DNA from: Nitrospirota bacterium
GTDB taxonomy: Bacteria > Nitrospirota > Thermodesulfovibrionia > Thermodesulfovibrionales > Magnetobacteriaceae
Direction: 5' to 3'
NCBI GenBank assembly: GCA_015233725.1
Contig: JADFXD010000001.1
Span: 1 to 64,000, forward strand
Length of the DNA: 64,000 bases
How positions within the stretch are numbered: the first letter of the stretch is position 1; each line of letters begins with the position of its first letter. The notes under the pieces are model-generated. The model was not told where the DNA came from, searched no databases, and saw only the letters and a program-made list of their open reading frames with translations. Shown here piece by piece: positions 7,274 to 15,206 of the stretch. The position numbers were made by a program, and so were the translations under genes.

Positions 7274-9643
7274 CTACCGTTTTGTTGTGAGTGCCTTAAG
7301 TGCCCAGAACGTGTAGATGTTTGTCCAGAAGTCCTGCCTGTCCTTGAGGCCTAGGCTCAACAGGAAGGGTCTTATCTGGTTTGCGTACATGGAGGCGATC
7401 ACGACAAAGGGACGTCTGCTGGTCTGGGCCAACTGCTGTAGGTGAGACGGCTGATGTATTGCCAGCCCCATGAGGTGCTTGTCACACCTGTTGGGGTCGC
7501 TGTCGATGAGGCCATCTACGTGTATGTTTGAGTTCAGGAGCATGTTGAGGGTCAACTCCCCTGCCTGACCTGCCCCCCAGATGTATAAGGGCCGCTTGCT
7601 AAAGAGGTTGTTGACCGTGACCGTCTGCTTTAACCGGTTGAGGTAGCTCTGTTGATGGTACAGGCGGATTTCGAGGTTTTCGTGGGCTGGCAGTTGCCCC
7701 TTGCGGGAGAGGGCATCGGGCGTGGTCCAGTACAGACCGGTGACCTCCGGTATGTGGTGTATTTCATACCTCTGCCCCAGACGTAGCCAGAAGTCCTGAT
7801 CCCCGATGGCCTTGTATCTGGCGTCAAAGTATCCGATGTCGTCGTGGACGCCCCTGCGCCACATGGGGTGTGGGCCTATCAGGCAGTTGCACAAGAGGTC
7901 CTCGTAGCAGAACTCAGGCCATCTGTAGATGTCACAGCAGTGGTGGTTGTCAAAGGTTTGATGGGGCACCTCAGTGAGATAAGAGTCACCGTAGACGAGC
8001 ATACAGTTGGGGTTGTCGTTGAGGTGACCGGCCAGGAGCTCCAAGGCATCCATTCTCAGGCGGTCGTTTGTGCTAAAGGTAGTGATGTATTGACCACGAG
8101 CTATCTTTACAGCGATATTCCACGCCTCATACACACCGATCCTGGTGCCGGTTCTGACGTAGGTGATATTGTGATACTGGCGCTGATACTCATGCACTAT
8201 CGCACGCTCATCCTGTGTGGAGGCCGCATCTACGACGATGATCTCTGTGCCCTGGGCGATGGTCTGCCCTTGAAGGTCTTCCAGGCACTCGCGCATAAAC
8301 CCCTCCGAGTTGTACGTGGAGACCAGGACACTCACAAGGGGGGAGTCATCTCCAGCGTAGATAGTTGGTAAGGCGCCCTCTTGCATCCCACTCACTTTAT
8401 GGGAGGGGCCAGGGGAGAGATAGTTGATGACCTCAACGTCCCTTGAGGTGAGGTAACTGTCGGACCATCTCCACCGATGGCTAGGAGGTTGACAGTGCCG
8501 TTGCCCAGGGTCGCTAAATTGACCGGCGCCTCTGGTATTATCGACGACAATCCGTGGCCTTGTCAGTTGGCCATCTGTCGGGGACAAGGTCATCTTCATG
8601 GCCTGTACAATGGCCTCCGGCGATATATCGCTGACACAATGGGCAGAGCGATATATGCAGTTCCAGTTGCATCCGTAGCACTCTAGTGGCAGACACACGG
8701 CCGTTGTCAATGGGCTGTAGGGTATGAAGCGCCCAAAGTGTCCACCGCCAAGCACCACCACGTTGGCAACCCCCAGGGCAGAGGCCATGTGCGCCCCGGA
8801 GGAGTCGCAACCCAGGTAGAGGCGACACCTGCCAATTATCGCGGCACACTGACGAAGCGTCGTCTTACCGGTGAGGTCGTGGCAGTAGGGCAGCTCTGCC
8901 CTTATGAGGTGGGCCGCCTCGGAGGCATCCCCGCCTCCAACGATCACACAGTTGTAGCCCTTAAAGTGGCCAATGACCTGGGCATAGGCCTTGTATATAT
9001 TGTGGTGGTTTTTTGCCCAGGGAAAGAGCGCTATCGTATCTTGCGGCAAGAGCGCGTTTTCCTTGAAGAAGTCATCGGCAAAGGCCATGTCCTGCCCACA
9101 GAGCCATAGGAGCGGTCTGAGACCGTCCCGTGTGGTATCGATACCGATGCCCCTTAAGAACTCCTCGTGCCTGTACATCTCGGTGCGTTGTTGACAGCAG
9201 GTGTAGATTAACTTTGTGTAAAGCGTGTTATTGGTCTGTCGCAGTTGTGTGGTCATACCGTTTGCAAGGTCTCCGTTGAAGGCGATCCTCTCTGTGGCCA
9301 TGCTGCCGATGGTAAGGATGTCGGTCAGTGGTTCTCGTGAAAAGACCGAATTCAATGCTATATCCGGCTTAAGAAGGCGCAGCCTCTCTATCAGCTCGTC
9401 CCGATACGCCTCGTTGGCGTAGGCCATCGCCCGGTCAAAGGTGATGACGCCATCGATCTCAGGGCAATGCTCATAGAGTTCAGCAACGTGGCCCTGGCAG
9501 AGGACTGTTATGGCGTGATCGGGGAATCTCTTTTTTATCTCAGGCAGCATCGATGAGGCAAGGATATTGTCCCCGATGGAGTCTGTTCGTACCCACAGTA
9601 AGGTCATATTTCTACTGCCATTGCCGTTTTGCACCTTTGTCAT
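7274..9643 (-). CDS. Three-domain glycosyltransferase: GT9 + GT2 + Rossmann-like tail
   Basis: A 789-residue fusion. Residues about 10-350 are a GT9 heptosyltransferase-type domain (WVRTDSIGDNILASSMLPEI at the N terminus; later LYLGCDSSGAHMASALG). Residues about 425-650 are a GT2 family A domain (PLVSVLVSTYNSEGFMRECL, then VYGDSYL and GDQDFWLRLGQRY). Residues about 690-785 form a small nucleotide-binding-like domain beginning RPLYIWGAGQAGELTL, as found at the end of some sugar C-methyltransferases and PglD-like proteins. It probably builds a surface polysaccharide or lipopolysaccharide outer core together with the FkbM-type gene, which is divergently transcribed. One polypeptide could add two sugars in succession; the sugars cannot be named. 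Confidence 0.88.
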   Translation of the reverse strand: MTKVQNGNGSRNMTLLWVRTDSIGDNILASSMLPEIKKRFPDHAITVLCQGHVAELYEHCPEIDGVITFDRAMAYANEAYRDELIERLRLLKPDIALNSVFSREPLTDILTIGSMATERIAFNGDLANGMTTQLRQTNNTLYTKLIYTCCQQRTEMYRHEEFLRGIGIDTTRDGLRPLLWLCGQDMAFADDFFKENALLPQDTIALFPWAKNHHNIYKAYAQVIGHFKGYNCVIVGGGDASEAAHLIRAELPYCHDLTGKTTLRQCAAIIGRCRLYLGCDSSGAHMASALGVANVVVLGGGHFGRFIPYSPLTTAVCLPLECYGCNWNCIYRSAHCVSDISPEAIVQAMKMTLSPTDGQLTRPRIVVDNTRGAGQFSDPGQRHCQPPSHRWRWSDSYLTSRDVEVINYLSPGPSHKVSGMQEGALPTIYAGDDSPLVSVLVSTYNSEGFMRECLEDLQGQTIAQGTEIIVVDAASTQDERAIVHEYQRQYHNITYVRTGTRIGVYEAWNIAVKIARGQYITTFSTNDRLRMDALELLAGHLNDNPNCMLVYGDSYLTEVPHQTFDNHHCCDIYRWPEFCYEDLLCNCLIGPHPMWRRGVHDDIGYFDARYKAIGDQDFWLRLGQRYEIHHIPEVTGLYWTTPDALSRKGQLPAHENLEIRLYHQQSYLNRLKQTVTVNNLFSKRPLYIWGAGQAGELTLNMLLNSNIHVDGLIDSDPNRCDKHLMGLAIHQPSHLQQLAQTSRRPFVVIASMYANQIRPFLLSLGLKDRQDFWTNIYTFWALKALTTKR

Positions 9644-9775
9644 ATATGCGTCAATCCTTCTTCATGAACTACCTGAATATATACTTAAGTATGACACATA
9701 ATTAAACCCTGATTCAACATTAGAATTGCTGCTAACGATAATTAAAGACTCTTAAAAAATATATACATATTGCCC

Positions 9776-9806
9776 TTGACATCAACTGCTTCCTAACTGG
9801 TAAAAT
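9776..9806 (+). promoter_or_regulatory. Possible sigma-70 promoter for FkbM operon
   Basis: TTGACA at 9776-9781 and TAAAAT at 9801-9806, a 19-base spacer (one to two bases long). It lies in the 178-base divergent region, 43 bases upstream of the preferred FkbM start. Confidence 0.4.
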
Positions 9807-9848
9807 AAGTATGCCGCAGTTGTGGTGATTCTGTTTGAAGGGAAAGGC

Positions 9849-10619
9849 ATGGAAAGCGTAAAGATAAATAAAATAGATACTAACGCCTCGGAAGATGAAC
9901 TAAGCCAGGCTGTCTTCTTGCTCCATCACGATGATGGCATGTTGCGAATGGAGCGTGATAACCGCAATATGAAAAATATAATGGACGACGTCTTAACCAG
10001 CGACTCCAACTGCATCGACGTTGGCGCACACGCAGGTGAGGTCCTGGACTGGATCGTTCAACGCGCCCCTGTGGGAAGCCACTATGCCTTTGAACCCCTC
10101 CCACGCTTTATCCCCCAGTTAAAGACCAGGTTTCCAGGCGTTAAGGTCTATCAGTGCGCACTGAGTAACAGCGCTGGCATCAGCAAGTTTTGCCACTTTG
10201 TTAATATCCCAGGCTGGAGCGGCCTCAGACCACAACCCTGCCCCATTGAACCGGTCGCTGAGGAGATCGAGGTGGAGGTCAACCTGATGGATGATATAAT
10301 ACCACAACAATTGCAGATCAGACTCATAAAGATTGACGTGGAAGGCGGAGAATACGGTGTCATAGACGGGGCTAAAAAGACCGTCAGGCGATGTAAACCT
10401 TATATTATCTTTGAACACGCCAAGGTGCACGCCTTTGGTTATGGCACCACGCCTCAGATGCTATACGACCTCATCGTGGAGGACTGCGGATTGGCCGTCT
10501 TCAGCCTCGATGGTAATGGGCCTCACTCAAAGAACACCTTCGTATCAATATACGAAGAGGCATTCATCACCCGATACAAAAGACATACCGAGACAAACTT
10601 CCTGGCAAGACCAATCTAA
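9849..10619 (+). CDS. FkbM-family methyltransferase
   Basis: A 256-residue SAM-dependent methyltransferase. Motif I is SNCIDVGAHAGEVLDWI, followed by HYAFEPLPRFIPQL, the acidic ribose-binding region, and RLIKIDVEGGEYGVIDGA, the FkbM-type catalytic segment. Families of this type O-methylate sugars or lipids, and the setting among glycosyltransferases and an exporter points to methylation of a surface glycan. The frame opens at GTG 9822, but ATG 9849 follows GAAGGGAAAGGC and is preferred. It lies 21 bases before the next methyltransferase gene and probably shares its transcript. Confidence 0.88.
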   Translation: MESVKINKIDTNASEDELSQAVFLLHHDDGMLRMERDNRNMKNIMDDVLTSDSNCIDVGAHAGEVLDWIVQRAPVGSHYAFEPLPRFIPQLKTRFPGVKVYQCALSNSAGISKFCHFVNIPGWSGLRPQPCPIEPVAEEIEVEVNLMDDIIPQQLQIRLIKIDVEGGEYGVIDGAKKTVRRCKPYIIFEHAKVHAFGYGTTPQMLYDLIVEDCGLAVFSLDGNGPHSKNTFVSIYEEAFITRYKRHTETNFLARPI

Positions 10620-10640
10620 CAAAGAAGGGGGACACTGTAA

Positions 10641-11372
10641 GTGAAAGAACATCCAGGGAAAAAGAGCTTGAAGATAGCCGGGGAGGTCGATCCATCACGT
10701 GATCTCACAAAAATAGACACAGATTCAGATTATTCTAAACATATAGGATGGCTTTTTAGGGAAATCAGGCCACGTAAGATTGTAGAGACCGGTACCTACC
10801 TGGGTACTGGTTCAACCGCCATAATAGCATCTACCCTTAAAGAACTTGCCATTGAAGACTGTGTGTTTTACTCAATAGAGGTAAATCCATTTCATTATAA
10901 GCACGCTGTCGAGAACCTGACTGAAAGCAAATTGATCGATTATGTAACACCCGTAAACGGCCTCTCTATTGCTCGCAACCTCCTGCCTAAGATGGAGGAG
11001 ATAGAAGAGAAACTTGTAAGAAACCTCGAGTTTGAAGACATATTCGTTGATCATAAACAAGAGGATCGCTCAATACTATATTTTAATGAGACAAACTTTG
11101 AAGACCTCCCCGATGATCTTTTGGGCAAATACATCGCAGAATTTGACTATCAACCGGATTTTATAATGCTTGACAGCGCCGGACATATCGGATTTATCGA
11201 ATTTAGCTATGTCGTCTCCATCCTCAAAGGGCCGTGTGTCTTTGCCATAGACGACATCTATCACGTCAAACATCACAAGAGCCTATTGGCTATGAGATCA
11301 GACAAAAGATTTGAAATAATAAAGGAATCAAAAGAAAAATTCGGATTCTGCACCGCAAGATTCACCCCATAA
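10641..11372 (+). CDS. Class I SAM-dependent methyltransferase
   Basis: A 243-residue protein with the glycine motif RKIVETGTYLGTGSTAI, then YSIEVNPFHYKHA and PDFIMLDSAGH, a pattern typical of Methyltransf_24/CmcI-like enzymes. The final AIDDIYHVKHHKS segment, an acidic pair followed by histidines, suggests a metal-assisted active site as in that group. The substrate is unknown; a sugar or glycan-linked group is likely from the context. GTG 10641 has GAAGGGGG 9-15 bases upstream. It is the second gene of the FkbM unit and is followed by R3. Confidence 0.8.
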   Translation: MKEHPGKKSLKIAGEVDPSRDLTKIDTDSDYSKHIGWLFREIRPRKIVETGTYLGTGSTAIIASTLKELAIEDCVFYSIEVNPFHYKHAVENLTESKLIDYVTPVNGLSIARNLLPKMEEIEEKLVRNLEFEDIFVDHKQEDRSILYFNETNFEDLPDDLLGKYIAEFDYQPDFIMLDSAGHIGFIEFSYVVSILKGPCVFAIDDIYHVKHHKSLLAMRSDKRFEIIKESKEKFGFCTARFTP

Positions 11373-11431
11373 AAAAAAATTCCTGTAAATATTTCTGTGA
11401 TGAAGCAGGCACATATTTGGAGTTAAGAATT

Positions 11432-11508
11432 ATGGGGTCAAGGGGCACTGGTGCCCTTGCAGGGGGTTCTAAAGGGGGGCGGCAGGCGTCCCCCTTTCTT
11501 TCTTCTTT
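11432..11508 (+). repeat. R-element copy R3
   Basis: Plus-orientation copy between convergent genes. The tail points to the stop of the pyruvyltransferase 43 bases away. The spacer TCATCACAGGATTTTTTACAGTAAG resembles the sequence after the tail at the window start (near 33-54), so copies share extended right flanks. Confidence 0.88.
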
Positions 11509-11550
11509 ACTTACTTCAGGATATCATCACAGGATTTTTTACAGTAAGTC

Positions 11551-12657
11551 TTATTTTATGAAGGAGTCGTTGAGCTTGCTGCGTTGACGCATTAAGTCTA
11601 TTATGGCAACCTGTTTAGTCCTTGCGTCCTCATTGCGACATAGCGCCTTACGTATGTTGCCTGCGAGTGCCCAACTGGTGATAGACTCCGGTATTCCAAG
11701 GCTTATTGTACCGATGTCGTCAGCCAGTTCCTGCAGCTTCTCTCCCCTGATGACAGACAACGGATAAGCGCCGGCCAAAAAACTCAATACCGTGAAATGA
11801 TACCGCCACGAGATGGTTACATCGCAAAAGGACAGTAACGAGATCATCTGCTGGGGTGTAAGGTACGTGTTTGGCGCCATAATCGGTCTTGACTTCATCA
11901 GTGAGGCAACGGACAAGGCGGCCTCTTTGTCATAAGACAGTCCCTCGCGAACCTCGTTGCACAGAAACGCTATCTGTATGGCGTCCGTCTGTGCCAGATC
12001 GTCCAGGGCCTGAGCGAATTGTGCCTTTATCCATGCGTTATTATGCCAGCGCTCGTTGACCATGTTAACACCAACCAGTGGAGAGTCCTGTCTCCAACCT
12101 ATCTGCTGCCAGTATCGTTGTGCCCATGCCCTATCAACACCCTCAAGGGGGGTCAACCAGGCCAGATCGGCTGCAACTAAGACACGCTCGTGTGCAACGC
12201 CCAGACCCACAAGATTGTCCCTGCTTCTTGCACTGCGCAACGTCCATGATGTCATTGGCAAAAAGCCACGATTAAACAGCTCTATTGCCCCATGAGATTT
12301 TATATGGTCTGCCCCCACTCCAACGGCATGACATGGCACTGCCATTGTGTGACAGCTCTTGTATTTGTTACCCAATATCCTCAGAGGCCACTCTAATCCC
12401 TCCATCTCATTAACTATCGTGGCGCCAACGATAAACACCACATCGGCCCCTCTATATAGTTTATTGCATGTTGCCTCATCCCTGTAGTCAACAAACCGTA
12501 AACCAACCGGCAACTGCTTAAGCACAGGCTCGTCCGGGTCCCAGACCTCTATGGTTGACCCCTCCGGCAGTGGATAGAGAGACAAAAACCCCTGCATCAT
12601 CGCCTCATCACCAATGTTACCAGCGCCAAGCCCCGAAAACGCTACGTGTACCTTCAT
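11551..12657 (-). CDS. Polysaccharide pyruvyl transferase family protein
   Basis: A 368-residue protein of PF04230 type. It begins VAFSGLGAGNIGDEAMMQGF, the family's GNxGDEA motif. It continues with GADVVFIVGATIVNE in place of the usual glycine-rich GG, AVGVGADHIKS, and near the C terminus ISWRYHFTVLSFLAGAYPLSV, matching the conserved R-x-H-x4-A segment. It probably adds pyruvate ketal to a glycan exported by the Wzm/Wzt pair, which is encoded upstream on the same strand. Copies R3 and R4 lie immediately outside its two ends with both tails facing the gene. ATG 12657 follows GAGAGG with almost no spacing, a poor ribosome-binding site. Confidence 0.85.
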   Translation of the reverse strand: MKVHVAFSGLGAGNIGDEAMMQGFLSLYPLPEGSTIEVWDPDEPVLKQLPVGLRFVDYRDEATCNKLYRGADVVFIVGATIVNEMEGLEWPLRILGNKYKSCHTMAVPCHAVGVGADHIKSHGAIELFNRGFLPMTSWTLRSARSRDNLVGLGVAHERVLVAADLAWLTPLEGVDRAWAQRYWQQIGWRQDSPLVGVNMVNERWHNNAWIKAQFAQALDDLAQTDAIQIAFLCNEVREGLSYDKEAALSVASLMKSRPIMAPNTYLTPQQMISLLSFCDVTISWRYHFTVLSFLAGAYPLSVIRGEKLQELADDIGTISLGIPESITSWALAGNIRKALCRNEDARTKQVAIIDLMRQRSKLNDSFIK

Positions 12658-12664
12658 CCTCTCA

Positions 12665-12744
12665 CAAAAAGAGAAGAAGAAAGAAGGGGGCGGCTCCGCC
12701 CCCCCTCAGACCCCCCTGCAAGGGCACCAGTGCCCTTGACCCCA
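12665..12744 (-). repeat. R-element copy R4
   Basis: Minus-orientation copy. Its tail ends seven bases before the pyruvyltransferase start codon, and its GGGGTC end faces the Wzt gene. Hairpin arms are AAGGGCAC/GTGCCCTT and GGGGGCGG/CCGCCCCC. Confidence 0.9.
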
Positions 12745-12800
12745 TTATCTCTTTGCTCACAACGCATCTTAAATATATCCAACATTTCAATTGCTTCCCG

Positions 12801-14153
12801 TTATATCCAATTACTTACCTGAAGTGGCAACATTGTCATACCGTGAAATGGTAACTCCATTGTCTCGTCGAAGGTTACTATAATGGGGCCCAGGCCCTCG
12901 AACCTGTCGTGATAGCAGGTTGCTGTCTCTGTGGGTTCTGAGGCGCCGATACCAAAGGTATAGTACCCTGGTTTGACGGTAAAAGTCAACTTAAGGCGTA
13001 CTACGCAGCAATCACCGGCGGACATATCCGGCAGCCTGTGTCCGACCTGTCTTGCGCCGCCTGCAAAGACGAAATTGCCAAGTCGGTCAAACAACGTCAC
13101 CGCTACATTGGGGTCAATTATCGTCTCGTTTGCCTTGACCAGGACGTAGAAGTCCAGGCTGTGCATAAGTTCAACGGCCAGCGTGTCTAATCCAGCCTCA
13201 TTTATCACCCTGAGACCAAGAAGCATCATGCCGCCGGCGCCGTGTCTTACAGCCCTGCCGTCATTATCCACGGTGGATATGTTGTCCAGGACGTTATGAG
13301 CTAGGATATCCTGGGGTGTCATCGACGTCTCGACACAGGAGGCATCTGACTCAGGGGGTGGGGCAGGGGCTGTGCTGATGTACTTCTTCTTTATGTTTAG
13401 GGATACGGAATACCTGTTGATAGATTCCACGGCCGGGCCAATGAAGTCAACCTCTCCGTTTCTTAGTATCACGGCCCTGTCGCACAGAAATCGTATGGCC
13501 TCCATGTCGTGGGAGACAAACAGGCATGTGGTACCATCATCTATTATCTGACGTATGGCCTTGAAGCACTTCTGCTGGAAGAATATGTCGCCAACGCTCA
13601 GGGCCTCATCCACAACCAGGATGTCCGGCCTTATAACAACGGCGCAGGCAAAGGCAAGACGCACATACATCCCCGTTGAGTATATCTTCATTGGTTGGTC
13701 TATAAACCCTCCGATATCGGCAAACTCCACGATAGATGGCATCATGGAGTCCATCTCACCCCTGGAATAACCCATCAGGGCGCCGTTTGCGTAGACGTTT
13801 GACCTGCCCGTGAATTCCGGATTAAACGCGGCCCCAAGCTCCAGGAGCGCCGAAATACGGCCATGTTTGATCACCGTCCCCGAGGTCATACGTAGGATGC
13901 CGCAGATTATCTGCAACAACGTGCTCTTGCCACAACCGTTGCTGCCCAGGATGCCCACTGCCTCTGCGTGGTTTACGTCGAAGGTTACGTCCTTTAGCGC
14001 CCAGAACTCCTGATGATAGCTATGTCTGTTGAGGCTTAACAGTTCCTTTATCCTGTCCCTGGAATTTGCATATATCCGGTATTTCTTGCTCAGGCCTATG
14101 ACGGAGATTGCCTTAGCGGGTGACACCGCTTGTGCAGAGGTGGTGTTGTTCAT
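12801..14153 (-). CDS. Wzt-type ABC transporter ATPase with glycan-binding C-terminal domain
   Basis: A 450-residue ATPase of O-antigen/teichoic-acid export. Walker A is GSNGCGKST (about 70-78), the signature region YSTGMYVRLAFACAV, Walker B DILVVDEALSVGD and the H-loop LFVSHD. Residues about 300-450 form an extra beta-rich Wzt_C-type domain (TVKPGYYTFGIGA near the end), which in characterised systems recognises the finished, end-modified polysaccharide. Its start overlaps the permease stop by four bases, so the two are translationally coupled. With the methyltransferases and pyruvyltransferase nearby, the C-terminal domain may read a methylated or pyruvylated chain end. Confidence 0.9.
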   Translation of the reverse strand: MNNTTSAQAVSPAKAISVIGLSKKYRIYANSRDRIKELLSLNRHSYHQEFWALKDVTFDVNHAEAVGILGSNGCGKSTLLQIICGILRMTSGTVIKHGRISALLELGAAFNPEFTGRSNVYANGALMGYSRGEMDSMMPSIVEFADIGGFIDQPMKIYSTGMYVRLAFACAVVIRPDILVVDEALSVGDIFFQQKCFKAIRQIIDDGTTCLFVSHDMEAIRFLCDRAVILRNGEVDFIGPAVESINRYSVSLNIKKKYISTAPAPPPESDASCVETSMTPQDILAHNVLDNISTVDNDGRAVRHGAGGMMLLGLRVINEAGLDTLAVELMHSLDFYVLVKANETIIDPNVAVTLFDRLGNFVFAGGARQVGHRLPDMSAGDCCVVRLKLTFTVKPGYYTFGIGASEPTETATCYHDRFEGLGPIIVTFDETMELPFHGMTMLPLQVSNWI

Positions 14154-14965
14154 AGCATCTCAGCGAAGTCCTGTTTCAGGTACTTAAACACAATGCCTCC
14201 AACCAGACAGATGACAACACTCAATGCAACAAGATAGATCAATCCGCCATAAAAGCCATCCGGTAGCCTCTGCACGCTTAACATGGCAACACGATACCCC
14301 TGCACCACGTGATACAGGGGGTTTATCCGTAAAAGCGGTTGCAACCCTTCAGGGATACTTGATGGCTCGTACACAATGGGCGTATAGAAAAACCACAGCC
14401 CGATTACGACGTTGAGCACCTGTCCGACATCTCGCACATAGACGTAGGCCGCGGAGAGGCACCACCCCAGCCCAATGGTAAAGAGACTCAGGAGAACAAC
14501 GTAAAGGGGCAGGTAAAAGAGCATGAGCGGCAGCCTGCCGTCTATCACGATAATCAGTGACATGACTATGATAAACATGATCCCGTGCTTTACCAGGTTG
14601 GCCAACAGGTTGCATAGCAATAAGAGTTCTGAGGGAAAGACGCTCTTTGTAATAAGCGTCCTGTTTTCTATCAGTATGGTCAAGGAGCGCTGCATCGTCT
14701 CGGAGAAGAAAAACCACGGTAAGATACCACTGAGCAGCCACAATAAAAAATTGCCTGTCCCCGCGTGTTGCCCCAACTTGGATTTCAATACAAATGAAAA
14801 GACAAACGTATAAGTGGCCACAGTGGCCACAGGGTGTATGACAGCCCACGAAGAGCCTATGAGCGAATCCGCGTAACGACTCTTTAGCTCCCGCACCACC
14901 AGGCACTTTAGCATGTGTCTGTTTGTTACAATCTTATCTACGAAGCGTCTCGCCAGGCCAATCAT
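14150..14965 (-). CDS. Wzm-type ABC transporter permease
   Basis: A 271-residue ABC-2 type permease with about six membrane segments. The N terminus has RHMLKCLVVRELKSRYADS, then LIGSSWAVIHPVATV, a classical start for Wzm/TagG proteins; WFFYTPIVYEPSSIPEG and RINPLYHVVQGYR are the usual family motifs near the C terminus. It pairs with the overlapping Wzt gene to move lipid-linked polysaccharide across the inner membrane. It is the first gene of this minus-strand unit. Confidence 0.92.
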   Translation of the reverse strand: MIGLARRFVDKIVTNRHMLKCLVVRELKSRYADSLIGSSWAVIHPVATVATYTFVFSFVLKSKLGQHAGTGNFLLWLLSGILPWFFFSETMQRSLTILIENRTLITKSVFPSELLLLCNLLANLVKHGIMFIIVMSLIIVIDGRLPLMLFYLPLYVVLLSLFTIGLGWCLSAAYVYVRDVGQVLNVVIGLWFFYTPIVYEPSSIPEGLQPLLRINPLYHVVQGYRVAMLSVQRLPDGFYGGLIYLVALSVVICLVGGIVFKYLKQDFAEML

Positions 14966-15091
14966 CGTGTTTATATACTAACAAAATATCTTGGAGATTT
15001 GCTCGATATAAGATTTCATGGATAGGGAGATCGCATTGGAAATTTTGCCGTGCTGATTCATGTATACAATATGAGATAACATGTACTTATT

Positions 15092-15206
15092 ATGGGGTCA
15101 AGGGCACTGGTGCCTCTTATTGCCAGTGCGGCTCGCACCTTGCAGGGGGGTCCAGGGAAGTACTGGAGCCGCCCCCCTTCTCTTTTTTTCTGCTTTTTCT
15201 TCTCTT
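15092..15206 (+). repeat. R-element copy R5 with internal insertion
   Basis: Plus-orientation copy whose first hairpin is interrupted by an extra stretch of about 25 bases (15115-15139, TCTTATTGCCAGTGCGGCTC and onward). A second small inverted repeat, CCAGGGAAGTACTGG, sits in the middle. The tail runs directly into the TAA of the FG-GAP gene. Confidence 0.85.
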
